Source: Coprinellus micaceus
Lineage: Eukaryota; Basidiomycota; Agaricomycetes; Agaricales; Psathyrellaceae
Direction of reading: 5' to 3'
Assembly: GCA_951394405.1 (NCBI GenBank)
Contig: OX596339.1
Location: 806,001 to 870,000, forward strand
DNA: 64,000 nucleotides
This document shows, piece by piece, positions 36,584 through 48,255 of the stretch. The notes below the pieces were generated by a model. The model had not been told where the DNA came from. It did not search any database and worked only from the letters and a program-made list of their open reading frames with translations. The position numbers and the translations under genes were made by a program. How positions within the stretch are numbered: position 1 is the first letter of the stretch; the number at the start of each line of letters is the position of its first letter.

Positions 36584-38543
36584 ATGACCATCATGGCCGA
36601 TTCTGTGAGTGTCTCTATCCCTCCTCACCCATTCACCCTCATGGTCAACGTGCAGGACTCGACGCCCTCAAAACTGCTGCCACCGAAAAAATATGCCGCA
36701 CTCTCTATCGACTTCCTTGTTATAGGGGGCGGAATTGCCGGCCTCAGCAGCGCCATTGCACTGACCCGTGTAGGCCACAGGGTAACCGTCCTTGAACGAG
36801 ACGCGACCGTTGACCACGTCAGTTGCCTCCTCGCCTCTGGATCGACTCCTAGGACTGACAACCATCCCAGGAAACCGGAGGATGCCGTATGACACCCAAT
36901 TTGTCCAAGATTCTATACCACTGGGGGTTGGAGAAGGATGTCAGGCGGATTGGAGTTAAGTCGACGGGGATCGACCTTGTGCTTTGTATGTACCCTCCAT
37001 TTCCAAGCATCCCGATATATCTCATATGTCACGCAGACGAGACGGGGGAAAGGCTGGGAACACACATGTGGGACTACGAGATGCTTTCCGAGACGCGAGG
37101 TGAATTCATTTTTACACGGGTGAGTCTCATTCTCCTTCACAACGAGCAAGCCTTAACTCCCTGGTCAGCACGCGGACCTTCGGAAGCTCCTCTACGATGT
37201 CGCTGTTGCGAACGGTGCGAAGGTTCGGCTAGGTACCGAAGTGACCGGCGTGGATACCGAGGGGCGGCGAGTCAAGTTATCGACTGGGGAAGTTCTGACG
37301 GGGGACGTTATCGTTGGTGCCGATGGTGTAAAGGGATTGTGCCGTCCTATGGTGCTTGAAGAGGGCGTGGATGATGTTCCCGCCCACCGCTACAACTACT
37401 ATGCGTAAGTGGAATTGTCAGTTGTTTTGCTCGACTCGGTCTGACTATCGCGTCCAGTTCTATTGTTCCCCGCTCAATCATGGCACAGGATTCGGCTCTC
37501 GGTCGTTTCACCTCCGAAGAGGATGAGCTCCAGAAACGACTCTACTGCTGGTTTGGACACGAAAGATGTGCCCTTTCCTATCCTGTAGTTAGTAGTGCCT
37601 TCGTCGCTCCTTGACATGACTCGATGCTAACTTCTCTCGCCAGGCGGAGCAAGACACAGACTGGGCACTATTAGCGTATGGGCTGGTTGACGGAAAGGAA
37701 GGGTGGTGGAACACGGAAACTACAACTGAAGCCATAACCGCACTTTGCACGGAGGCAGAAATTAGGTGCGTCGTCAATCATTCCTGCATTCGTTCAGCGA
37801 CCCTGACCTTGTGTGGGAAACAACAGAGTCCAGAAGCTGTCAAAGGTGTCAAATCAGCCACCTGTGTGCGTACCTGTGCTGGAGTATCCAGAACTGGAAG
37901 AGTGGGTGCATGATTCGGGCCGACTTATCGTGCTGGGCGATGCGGCGCATCCTATGACAGTACGTGACCACTTCTCTCGCCAAAGGCTCCGACAGACCTC
38001 TCAATACTATGATTAGCCTGGTGGGATCCAAGCCGCAGCGATGGCCCTCGAAGACGGCGCTGTGCTCGCCAAACTCTTTTCTCATATCCGAACAAGCGAC
38101 CAAATCACTACCCTCCTCTATGCCTACCAGGACCTACGCCAACCCCATGTCAGACGAGTTCAACAGAAAGACCTATCAGACCTATACTTCCAGTGCTCAC
38201 CTCCAGGCGAGGTTCAGCAAGGACGTGACGACTTCATGCGGGCACAGAGGGATGCCGGCCGTAGCCCCCTTGCCCCTGCTGGCCCAGATGAGGAGGAGCT
38301 ACCAGAATGGACGGAAATCAAGGACGTCTTTGGCTACGACGCAGAAGACGATGCAGACAATTGGTGGGTAGAATGGGGTCTCTTGCGCGAGCGCGCTCGT
38401 GGGACCGATATCAAGCTGGGCTTCGTAGAACCGATCGCTATCCGCCAAGGGGTGAGTGCCTGCTTTATTGCTCGCGTCGGGATCTTGCTGAACCACCTGT
38501 GTTGCAGAGAATGTCGGTTTCGGAGGCGGCAACCTTATCATGA
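36584..38543 (+). CDS. FAD-dependent monooxygenase (salicylate-hydroxylase type)
   Basis: Ten exons (36584-36604, 36656-36817, 36871-36985, 37037-37119, 37169-37404, 37458-37584, 37644-37765, 37827-37959, 38017-38451, 38508-38543) give 489 residues in phase. Residues ~25-60 hold the FAD-binding Rossmann motif (VIGGGIAGLSSAIALTRVGH, then VTVLERD). The middle has VIVGADGVKGLCR, the DG motif. A later exon has VLGDAAHPM, the GD motif that contacts the flavin ribityl chain, followed by GGIQAAAMALEDG. This set defines group A flavoprotein monooxygenases, which use NAD(P)H and O2 to hydroxylate aromatic or similar substrates. The substrate is unknown and no biosynthetic cluster surrounds it. Intron 1 is 51 nt and stop-free, so its retention would keep the frame. 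Confidence 0.9.
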
Positions 38544-39289
38544 TACTGTGTACTGGCGGATGTCGACGAGGATCGAGACACTCGCTAACACATCCTACGA
38601 CTAATGCGGGACAGAGGGGCGGCTAAAGGGGCCTTGAGCCGTACCCCTGTGTTCCTCTACGACATGCGATGCTTGTCCAACTCTTCTCACCCTTCCATTG
38701 TATCTAGTCCCAGTCCCCCTGGCACACCATTTGACAATTGCTTTCGTTGGCTTCGGTTCGCTCTCCACCCATTTCACGGCCTGTACAGATACATATACCA
38801 CTGCACTATAGATTCCCTTTATACAACCCATGATCATGATCATGCACCCTATGTACCATGTAGCAATAAACCAATTGCTCTTAGTTCGTATCTTCTGACG
38901 TACCGAGGGCCTTGCCACTTGAGGATCGAATATCTTATCTTGCCCCACTCGGTTCTCCGGTTTTCTAAAGGAAGCACGCAAGTGGCCCGCGCAGATCAAC
39001 TTCTCTTGTGAACGCGGGTTGATGTTTATCTTGACTTCCCTGTCCAACCCCAGACCGAAGAAGACGCGATATCTGAAGAAGTTCGGAAGCGCCGACCTGA
39101 GGGGATCTGCGACTTGTAGGTCCACTGAGTAGTAGCTTCCGAGCGGCCGTCCACGTAAACGGAGGGCTCTGCTGCTTCAAGTCAATATTCCTGAGGAAAC
39201 TACATTGGTCGCCGGGTACTACTCAATAAGGTGTCCCTCAGCGGTGTATGTACCCGTGCACATGGACTCAGGCTCAGAATTGTGAAGAA
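38544..39289. other. Intergenic
   Basis: 3' flank of the monooxygenase. A 174-codon minus-strand open frame (39125-38601) is present, with a protein-like end (FFRYRVFFGLGLDREVKINI). It starts without an ATG and has no domain, so I do not call it a gene. Confidence 0.35.
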
Positions 39290-39690
39290 GGGGACCCAGG
39301 TGCGCCACAGTCCCTGTTCAAGTTTCTTGTTGCCACCTCATGCTATTTCCACAGAATCTCGTCAAAATGACGGACCCCTCTCTAACCAATGAGCTCCCCG
39401 GTATATCAGAGCCACTACGACGGGACCCAGGTGTGGCACGATCTTCATTCAGTTTTCTTGCAGTGGTCCTCATCCTAATTCGACGGAGTCTGATTCGCAA
39501 GCCGGGCGCCCACTCTATTCTAGCCAATTTACTGCTCTTATATGGGAGCCACGAGAAGGAGACCCAGGTGTGGCACAGTCCGTATTCAGCATTCTTGTCA
39601 GTCCTCATGGGACATGCTACTTCGATGGAAGGGCTGGTTCACAACTGGGCACCCACTCTAGCCAATGCGCTGCCTGCAATATCAGAGGTA
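39290..39690. repeat. Three degenerate direct repeats, period about 131-137 bp
   Basis: GACCCAGGTG followed by TGGCAC/CGCCAC, then a TTCA...TTCTTG block and a CCAAT-containing block (CCAATGAGCTCC, CCAATTTACTGC, CCAATGCGCTGC) occur three times in the same order. The repeats begin near 39293, 39424 and 39561. They lie directly upstream of F-box paralog 5 and end about 50 bases before its TATA-like box. Confidence 0.6.
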
Positions 39691-39737
39691 CACAGGTGAT
39701 TGCGCCCTAATTCGACGAATGCTATCAGTTTCTCTCG

Positions 39738-39743
39738 TATAAG
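39738..39743 (+). promoter_or_regulatory. TATA-like box of F-box paralog 5
   Basis: TATAAG 69 bases before the ATG at 39807. Confidence 0.45.
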
Positions 39744-39806
39744 AACGTTAACGGCTCCAGAGATCAGAGCTCAAAAATACCCCCACCACCTCCGTAGAAC
39801 TTCATC

Positions 39807-41655
39807 ATGGCTTCACATTCGCAGTCGCGGAAGAGCATCACGGGGGTCATTCCTGTTGATACCCTAGATCTCGTTGTTCAGGAGGTTCGCGTTTCCCCAC
39901 GAAAACATACCCCATCCGGGTCTAATCCGTGTTGTAAACCAGGTCAAGAGGATCGACTTCGAGTCTCTCCGCAATCTACGCCTCGTATCCAAAGCGTTCA
40001 ACTCTCTGGTTGAGCCCCTCGCGTTTCGCTCTGTCACCCTCATTTCGTACAAGCGCCTCCCAGAGTTCCAGGCCCAGCTCAAGCGCCTAGCATCGGGCCA
40101 GAGTCCCAACTCGCGCTGTACCAAGAAACTGAGTATCGGCTTGGGTTCACTGGCCCCTCTTGTGAGGGCGCAATACACCAATGCGTCCGCTACAGAACCT
40201 CGAAGGCATAGCGCTCTGGTCACGCAGAGGAGGCACCTTGCTCGGGCAATCGGCGCTCTCAGCCATGTCACCTTCGCAAGGTTTGTAGTTCGAAGTTTCG
40301 TCGGCCTCGTTGTTGTGTCCCTGACCTATCTTTCGGTTGCCTCCACAGGTACCATCTGCAGGATATAGAGCCCTACGCGGAGGTCCTAGTTGCCTTGTCC
40401 CGACTACCGAACCTCCAGCATCTCTCGCTTTCCTTTCCTCCCCACTTCCACGACAAACCCCTTCCTCTGACCTCCTTCGCGAATCTTCGGGAGATTGAGT
40501 TACTATACCCCCCGTTCTTCCCCTCTGCCGTCGAGTCGATTCGAGGGATGCTGGTGGGCTCTGCTCCCTCCCTCGAGTCCCTCACCATCACACCCTACGA
40601 CTGGGGTCGGCAGTTCGGCTGGGGAGAACCACCAATCGAAACCACGATGATTCAGGTGGTCGGGCTCGACACACTTCTGGAAAGTAATGCAGAGAAGCCA
40701 CCACCGACGAAGGAGACGAACCTCTTGACGGGTCTCTCGAGCCATGTCCGAGCGGTCGCCGGCTTCGATCCAAGCCCCCTTGGACTCGGCCCTCGGTATT
40801 TGCGACTCAAAAGACTGGCCATCAACACGAGCAGGATTGCACTTTCAGCTGCAGTCGTTCAACACCTACCCTCCCTAGTGCATCTCGAGGCTATCAACGC
40901 CGCGGCCGGAAACATTGACGACTCGTTCTGGAAGGAATTAACCCGGCGGAGGATTCGGCTAGAACTCTTGAGAGTTTGGCCACTCACCACGTCTGCCATT
41001 GACTACCTGGCCTCATACTCTGGTTTGAAGACGCTATTCCTGCGGGATCCCGAGGGTGATGTGCAGGTGCCCTTTACCAGAGAACGACAACTTGATCGGT
41101 TGGCGACGGTCGTCCTTCCCCGACACAGCCCAACGCTGGAGAATTTGTGGTTGGATGGATCAGGGGAGAGGGAGTATTGCATTACGGAGACGATGCTGGA
41201 GGGCGTGACTCGGTGCTACAGGCTCCAGCATCTGTGGATGTTGTACAACTTCCCCGACAGTACGGATACCGTCGATGGGGACGAAGTTGCAGGGTCTGAT
41301 GATGACTCCGTGAAAATGGTGCGTTCAAAATGGCATTCGCCCGCGTCGTAATATCCAAGGCTGATGCTTCCCCTTGTGGCCTGTCTAGGACGCCCTTCTC
41401 TTGCGAATGGCTACTTCCCTCCCGAACCTTGATTACCTCTTCCTGCGGCCTGTACGCCAGATGCCGCGCTTCGGATGTGGAACAGGGCAAATGCGGTACA
41501 TGAGCAAGGTGGCGATTCAATTTAGGGATGCGATCTCGCAGGTAGACGTTACTGGAGTAACACCCCCTTTCGCCATCAGCGTGAGAGGCGCCATTGGGGG
41601 CGCCATGCTGCGCTTTGACGCAAAAAAGAAGAGGTTCATAGCCAGTGATTCCTAG
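39807..41655 (+). CDS. F-box/LRR-like protein, paralog 5
   Basis: Exons 39807-39884, 39943-40280, 40349-41318 and 41389-41655 give 550 residues in phase. F-box: VIPVDTLDLVVQE, then SLRNLRLVSKAFNSLVEPLAF. The LRR-like body (LPNLQHLSLSFP, FHDKPLPLTSFANLREIELL, YSGLKTLFLRDPEG) is closest to paralog 4 at 24626-26547. It shares that gene's C-terminal RFGCGTGQM motif and intron positions. Intron 1 has a weaker donor (GTTCGC). Probable SCF adaptor; target unknown. It is separated from the main cluster by the lipase, lectin, GUP1 and monooxygenase genes. Confidence 0.85.
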
Positions 41656-41980
41656 GCCATTGAATGTATGGGCGTTTCCTATCCCATAAAACTGAGTACT
41701 GAGCGCTCGTTCCGAGCCCAATGATCACCGTGGCCCACCATTGACAGCGTCGTGGGCGCGGGCTGAATGCTCGTGTCACTTCGTCGTGTCAAGCACGAAG
41801 GGCTTGGATGATGAGTCCTCCCACCGCTGTGGAAGGTAGTGTGGGTGTATGGGTGTGTCTGTAGCGCCGCTGATTGAATGGCCGAAGATACGTCTGGGGG
41901 GACGACAAGCCGAAATTGGTATGCGCTTTAGAAAAGCACTGCAGTAACATCCGCGGGTGTTGGAGGCGACTCCGTTCGAT
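41656..41980. other. Convergent intergenic region (paralog 5 / HUS1)
   Basis: 3' flanks of two convergent genes; nothing else seen. Confidence 0.45.
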
Positions 41981-43161
41981 CTATTCGTCGATGACAGCAG
42001 GAACGTAGAAGGTCAAAACCCCTCCAGCATCCGCCACATCCCCAATGTAGACATAGAGGATGAGGCAATGATGTTGGCAGACACCTAACGGGCGAGTCAG
42101 TGAAGGAGCCAGTAAAGTAGACGAACGGCTTACAGGCGATGGTAGTGGTTGACACTTGGTGAGCACCCAAGAACTTGAGGAAGCTCTTTATGCTGACGAT
42201 GACGGTGTACATTTTCTTGCGTTCTTCGAGGTCCCCCTCTTCTTCTTCGTCTTCTGGCTCATCCCCGTCCTTATCTAGGCATACTGTCAGACCGAATTTC
42301 GAGATACGATGAGGGTAGAGCGCACTGCTGGGGTTAGCGCAATTATGCCAGTCGGTCTCGAGCTTGACGCCTTCCGTGTTGATACCCAGTTGAAGGTGTC
42401 CGTTGCTATTAGCGCGTATTGCAAGCATATTGGTCATAGGCCGGAGACGTTCGACAATAGTCCGGAGCTTGTGAAGCGGTGGTAACAAGATATGCACCTG
42501 AATGGGCTCGTTCAAGGGTACATCAGGGACGGTTTCTTGGCTGTACGCACGTTGGGGGTAGGGCACAACGGCTCCCCGAGCCTTGCGGCATCTGCTGGTT
42601 TTAGGACTTCTATGCGCACGTCATGCACCACTCTGACGAGCCTTCCCAGTCTCGTTGTCCCGGTAATCTCGAACGAAAGCATTGCCTGATCGTTCTTCTT
42701 TGTGAGGCGCACGACGACCTCGTCCGTCTCGATCGAAGATGGAGCCCCACCCGTGTTCCCGGCGCCATTCAAACTTGACGCTGGGTTTGAAGCCGCAGAG
42801 CGCAATGCCCCCAAAAGAGCGTCGGAGTAGAGGTTGACTGTGATCTCGTTGTTCGCGTTGGACTGGATGCGGTATTTCGTAAAGAGAGACGGAACCCTCA
42901 TCTGGCTTCACAACCGTCAGCTTCACGCTCTGTACCCGACTCCGCGATACACGTACGACCACACTTGAATCCCACCCTCGTTCGTCTCATGGTTGCATAT
43001 AAGGTGCATCGTCTCCTCCGTGAACTTGATGATGAGCTTTTTCTGCAGCTTCTCCAAGGTTTGGATCACCCCTTCGTCGTCGTGAGCATTTCGAATCGTA
43101 GCTGGCAAGCCTACTGACGAAAGAAAAGAGGTACGTTCTCTATGTTCGCTCTGAATCTCAT
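41981..43161 (-). CDS. HUS1: Hus1 checkpoint clamp subunit
   Basis: Five exons (43161-43119, 43071-42957, 42896-42551, 42497-42134, 42084-41981) give 323 residues in phase. The start MRFRANIENV, then LEKLQKKLIIKFTEETMHLI, is the Hus1 N-terminal clamp fold. The middle has VHILLPPLHKLRTIVERL, the conserved Hus1 strand after the interdomain linker. An acidic loop (EPEDEEEEGDLEE) interrupts the second half, and the C-terminus ends in a beta strand (GGVLTFYVPAVIDE). Hus1 forms the 9-1-1 ring with Rad9 and Rad1, which is loaded at damaged DNA and activates the ATR/Rad3 checkpoint in the nucleus. The acidic loop is a lineage-specific insertion as far as I can judge. Confidence 0.9.
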
Positions 43162-43423
43162 CGTAGTGCAGCAATCTCACAATGGTGGTGGTGGTTCGGG
43201 TTCAGGAGGCGCGTCGCAAGATCCCGTGAAAGTCGCGTGAACGATGGGATCACTGCGCGTGATCAGCAATTAGGAACCCCTGTCTAATCTTTAGGCGCCC
43301 GTCATCTAGGCGTGTCGACCTCGCCAGAAGGGCACACTCGGTAAAGCGTTACGCGGCATATTATAAGCTACGATTAAAATTATAGGTAAATATGGGCTCG
43401 GTTGTGTGAACTGTCTCCACCGC
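43162..43423. other. Short intergenic region
   Basis: HUS1 upstream region; the A/T-rich part around 43360-43390 may hold the 3' end signals of the next minus-strand gene. No gene. Confidence 0.4.
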
Positions 43424-44660
43424 CTAACCCAGCGTCCATGCTCCCTCCGCGCCTCCAGGTAGGCACACTTCTATGCCGCCAGCCGTGCGCTGCAGAATAA
43501 TATCTATGCCATCCAAGCACCTCGCGGCTCTCTCGCCATCCATCTTCCTCTTGCGCTCCTGTAATGATGCTCTCCGCCGTTTTATGGACCCCACGGTTTG
43601 GTGGGTCGAGGCTGTCTTGAACTTCGTTGCGTGATCGTCTTCGATGTGGATACGTACTGTTTCCATCGACCTAGGCGTGAAAGCTATCCTCTTAAGCAGG
43701 AGCCCGAGTGGAACTTCCGCTGTTGAGATCGTGAGCTTCTTCAACTCAGGCAAATCCACCCGGTTGGATGTGAATAGGGAGTCTCTTTCCGTTGCTTCAC
43801 TAGCGCGCTGTTCTCGATTGCCGGCACCTTGGGCCATCACCTCTAAGGCCCACTCTTCTTCGGAATCCCACTCCCAATCTGCCCACAAACGAAGCGAGAC
43901 GTCGATCTCTTCCACAGACAAGGCGATTGATGGGTCAGATAGGACAGAGATGAGATGGGAGGGTGAGATGGCCGACGATGGTAGCGTGGAGAGTTTTCCG
44001 CCATGAAAGCTATACCAGCGACGAGGAGAGGGGTTGGATGGACACAGGACATCTTCATATGGGACTTTCTCCTCCTTCAACGCCGTTACTTTCCGCTGCA
44101 GCGCCCGAATACCCTCCTTAACCAACTCAGCTTCCCTGTACTCCCTTCCTCTCCCCTCTTCATCCCGCAACTCTTCGGCGTCCAACCCATTGAACGCAGC
44201 CCATTCATCTTTCCTCCTCTTGCTATAAGCCCTAGCCTTGCACCCGCTCCAGTACACCCGGAGAAGCGCACTGAGCTCAGCCCGTGCCTCAGCCTCGATG
44301 GATGATCTCCGGGTTCGTTCATACGATAGAACCCTCCGCGCGCGAAGAAGGGTAGCGTAGCTTGTGTTGGTGTACTTGAGGTTGGCGGGAAGCGGTCCGG
44401 CTGATATGGCTTTGGTTTCACTGGGTAGATCTGAAGCCCGGACATTAGCCGAGGGAGAGGGGGCGATAGTGATGTGGTGGTAGGTGATGATAGGGAGAGC
44501 TCTTGATTTGATGTCAAAGCAAGGGGGGAGAATGCCACCGCGATGGGTGAAGGCGATGGAAGAGGTGATATCGGGCGGAGAATTGGCGTCGCAGGTGTGG
44601 GTGATATAGCTGAAACAGGCTTGAGCTCCCGAGGTGGGGTATGGGGAGGAGTAAGCAATT
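43424..44660 (-). CDS. Hypothetical protein, minus strand, upstream structure unclear
   Basis: From about 44360 down to the stop at 43424 one frame reads convincingly as protein: an Arg/Glu-rich helical part (SYATLLRARRVLSYERTRRS, YWSGCKARAYSKRRKDEW), then RWYSFHGGKLSTLPSSAISP, an acidic stretch around WADWEWDSEEEWALEV and a C-terminal ~110 residues. Upstream, between 44660 and 44360, two frames are open at once. One is Pro/Ser-rich like a disordered leader, the other continues the downstream frame. I could not decide between them or find a start ATG. No domain recognised; probably a real gene with an unmodelled 5' exon. Confidence 0.45.
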
Positions 44661-44847
44661 GTATAGGTCGTCTACGTTCTTTTACCCGGGGGATTCGGAG
44701 GAGGCATGCTTCTGACGGGAGCGTACTCGCCGAATGGCAGGATTCGGATCCTTCAGAGCTCCCCTCTGGATTTCCTCGCGATACAGACCACGAGTCGATC
44801 TTCGATCCCTTGTAGCAAGGGGGAGGGGGAGACTGATAGATGCGATA

Positions 44848-45209
44848 TCAGCTTCGAGCGGCGCCAAGCCCAGCGGTGACAGCCAAGAGGGAAACCGCCG
44901 CCACTATCCATTTCTCGGGCAAGAAATCGAGAGCATGTGGTATTGCTGTGACGAGGAATGGGATATGCGGCCAAGAGAGAGGCACCGATGGGAGTCGGGG
45001 AGTAATTCTGGTTGGCATTGGACGTAGGAACGCGATGGTTGGGAAGGGTGTCGGGAAGGGTGGTAGGATGTGGCGATGGTGAGGTGGAAAGCGTTGCTGA
45101 GCGTCACCGCGATGGTGGAGGTGGGGTGTGCAATCGTTCCTTCCGAGGGCAGGTACGCTAATAAGCAGGCTTGTATATGGTTTGAACAGCGTTAGTGGTG
45201 TGAGTTTCA
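44848..45209 (-). CDS. Possible small membrane protein
   Basis: From an ATG at 45209 the frame reads MKLTPLTLFKPYTSLLIS, a hydrophobic start. It stays open to 44848, ending in another hydrophobic segment (WIVAAVSLLAVTAGLGAA). A GTACCT donor right after the first segment could begin an intron, and several frames overlap, so the true product is uncertain. No homology recognised. Confidence 0.25.
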
Positions 45210-48200
45210 TGCTATGAGATGTGAAAGAACAAAAAGTCATCGATGGATTAGGACAACGACACACCGACTTACAAGTCCTAGAAACCACCACAAGGCTCAT
45301 AGCTTCTCCTTCGTCGCGTACACAAGCGGACCCACAGCGGCAACAGGGGCCTTCGAAGTCGGGTGCTTGGACCCACGTCCGAATCCGGCTTCTATTGTTA
45401 TCGAAATAGGGGCTAACGGGCGCTTATCACTTCAGGGGCACTGTTGTTGGAAGCGCTGGTATCAATTGAACGTCGACGTAGGCGCAGCCCCTACCCAGCC
45501 CAGTGCTGATACACGGACCGTGGAGCTTGCACGGGTCGAGCAGGAGAGATCGGGGGTGCACGTACCTGCCGCGGTTCCCCCTCAGGTATGTACTGGCTAT
45601 TGTTCAGGAGTCTGGCGGTCCTATCGAGGTGATCGTAACTCCGTTCCGCGGTTGTCACTGCTGGGAGCAAGGATTGAGGGTTACAATGATGAAAATGGTA
45701 AGAGGGAGTCGTCGGGACAAGACATACATTTGTTACCATGGCGGCTTTAGAGGGGAAGGGCAAACCAGGGAGGAAGGGTGGGTGGGCCAGTTCAAATGGG
45801 AGCGATAGAAAGCCCAGACTGTCACCCCGTCCCGCAAAGCTTCATTTGGAATTCATAGCACGATGCCAGAGACAGGTAAGCTTAAGATTAAACCTCGTCA
45901 CGCTCGAGCCTCGCTTCTGGACCGGCTAGGTTTCCATGCGCTCAAAGTGTGTCATCTACGCTGCGTATCACCGTGAACATTGGGCATCAAATGAGCACGT
46001 CCCCCCCGAGCGTGGTTGCGTGGCTGATAGGACCCTAGGTGGCACTCGAAGGAGCCCAGGGTGGGGGGATCGCTGGTGCGGGGCAATGTGCGGAACGCCG
46101 GGGAACGATCGTTGTATCCATCCCGGCGACTCATAGCGTATCGATGTAATGTAAATCCAAATAAAGGTCGGTGCCTACGCGTGCTGCGAAGGACAAGGTC
46201 GGGGTTCAAAGATCGAGTCGAGGAAGAGGCGAGGCATGGTGAAGATTGCGCCTGTGGAGAAACCGGAGCTTGGTTGAGTGTGAGCGATAAGAGGAAGACC
46301 TGGGTTTCAAAGAGTACGATCGCGTTTAGTCGGTGGAGCCGGTGGATCCAGGAAATTGAGACACTTCGATGGAAAGAGATAGGCGGAAGTGAAGTGAGGT
46401 CGAAAGGATATCACGCACGATACACCTCGGGAAAACCTCGATGTTGCTCAGCTGTCGTTTTGAATGACCGTATAAGTTATTCAATTTCCACATTTAGACC
46501 CGTATACACGCACTTCACCAAGCCACGTCGCGACGCAGCTTCGCGGGAGTGAACAGGTGAGCAATGTGATGATTTCACTTGTGACAGCGGTTTGCGTTTC
46601 GTACACAGCATACAAAAAAACGGGGACCACATTTACTGATCGATGATCAGACCAAGTACACCTACGGTAGAGAGAAAGCTCACATTATACCCATCCGTTT
46701 CACTCGAGAAATCTAGGTGGGCGTAGAATTTTTGGGGAGATGGTGACAGTACAGGACAAGCAGCATTCGGCAGTCCCCGAACCCCTTTCCAGCCACTTCA
46801 GGGTCGGCTGACCTAATGGGCGCGTCGCGTACGCGTCGAATAAGACCTGTTTCTTTTGTGTTCTTCTTTCATTCACCGCCAACATCTCCACGCAGTTGGG
46901 GGTTGTCGACCTGGCTTTGACAACGTTCATTTCTCTAGGGCTCTCGGGACGGCGATAACCGTGGGCACGATGCTAGACGCGGTCTGATTCGGGAGGGACA
47001 AATGTCGCACTCGGGTCACGCTGCCCTCGCTCGTTTTATACTGTGCAATGTCATGACCTCCGAGCCCGCGTTTCTCGAGGGAAACTGGAAATCGAGGGTG
47101 AGTCCTTATAGCTCCCAATAGCCTTCCAATCGCCCCCGGGACGGGGAACTCGTATCATATTCCTGGACCTTCCTCTTCTGTTCTTCCTTCCTATGGGAGG
47201 AAAGGGGGCGAAGTCAGACGAAGATAGCGCCGACTATGCACTTATCTAGGTGCAAGGTGGATAGATATGGGTGTGGTGCCATGGCATGAATAGCGATCGG
47301 AAATCTCGGTCCTATTGTTTGTCGCTGGCTCTTCCTCTTTCTTGCCTTCTTCTTTCCCTTAATGACCGGCACCCTCTGCATCGTGCCCGAACACGCGTTG
47401 CTGTGGCTCCATTGCTGTTCGGAAAGCTACAATTATCCGTCCGGAGAGACTTTCCAGGCAGGATCCAGCTGTATTCCTCTCTGCTGGGATATGAAGGGTG
47501 ATTTATGATTCATACTCCAATAATCGTGTCGATTCACTCGCCTCGAGGACGCGGAAACGGCTGGGCTCTGTGCATGAGGATAGCGGGAGGTACTACTAAA
47601 CCCTTCCATCTATCCAGCCCGAGATCCCTGGTCCGGCTATATCCCCATCCCGCTGTCGTATCGTAAATATCTTACATAAAATGGGTTGTGTACGGAAGCT
47701 GGAATGAAGGGTGCCTTGCCCCTGCCTACGTCCTCGTTATATAACATTCTGGGGTCGTTTCTCTAAACCTTCTTCTTCTTCCTTTCTCTCGCTTTCTTCG
47801 TCTCTCACCCCCCATTCCTTCCCGTCCCGGCTCTACTCTGCTCGTCGTTGGTACGACAGCCTTTTCGACTCCAGGCCCACGGCGGGTCCACAGTCCGACC
47901 ACTCGTCCTAGCCTACCCGGACCCGGGACAGTGGCCTTAAGGACCTCTCGAATTCACGCACAGCAAGTAGCCGACCAAGCCCTTCAAGTGACGACGTTTA
48001 CGAACACAGCCTGATATACGACTTCCTTCATTTTGGCTTTTGTGAAGAGTAGTGACGAGCTTCCTATTCACTGTGATACCGGAAAGAGGCTTATCTTCGA
48101 AGGAACCCTCAAATTTTTTCTAATCTTCCTCACTGTTCGACCTTCTCTACCCACCTCCTCCATCGAGTCTCTTCGCCACCTCGACAGCGTCGAAAGAGCT

Positions 48201-48255
48201 GAAGAGAGCTCACCAAAAGCTTCACAGGAAGCACCACATCATCCTCACACCAGCC
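45210..48255. other. Long gene-poor region with a pyrimidine-rich promoter at its right end
   Basis: Several open frames of up to ~178 codons exist (e.g. 45214-45750, 46061-46552) but overlap each other in different frames and show no domain. The last ~500 bases are strongly CT-rich (47740-48250), with a TATA-like TTATATAAC near 47734. This is typical of a promoter and leader for the F-box gene at 48256. Confidence 0.4.

Noticed and set aside
38601..39125. A 174-codon minus-strand open frame
   Set aside because: No ATG start, no domain, overlaps another open frame on the plus strand; within the length chance can give here.
45214..46552. Plus-strand open frames of 163-178 codons
   Set aside because: Several overlapping frames of similar length, no motif, no splice or promoter support.
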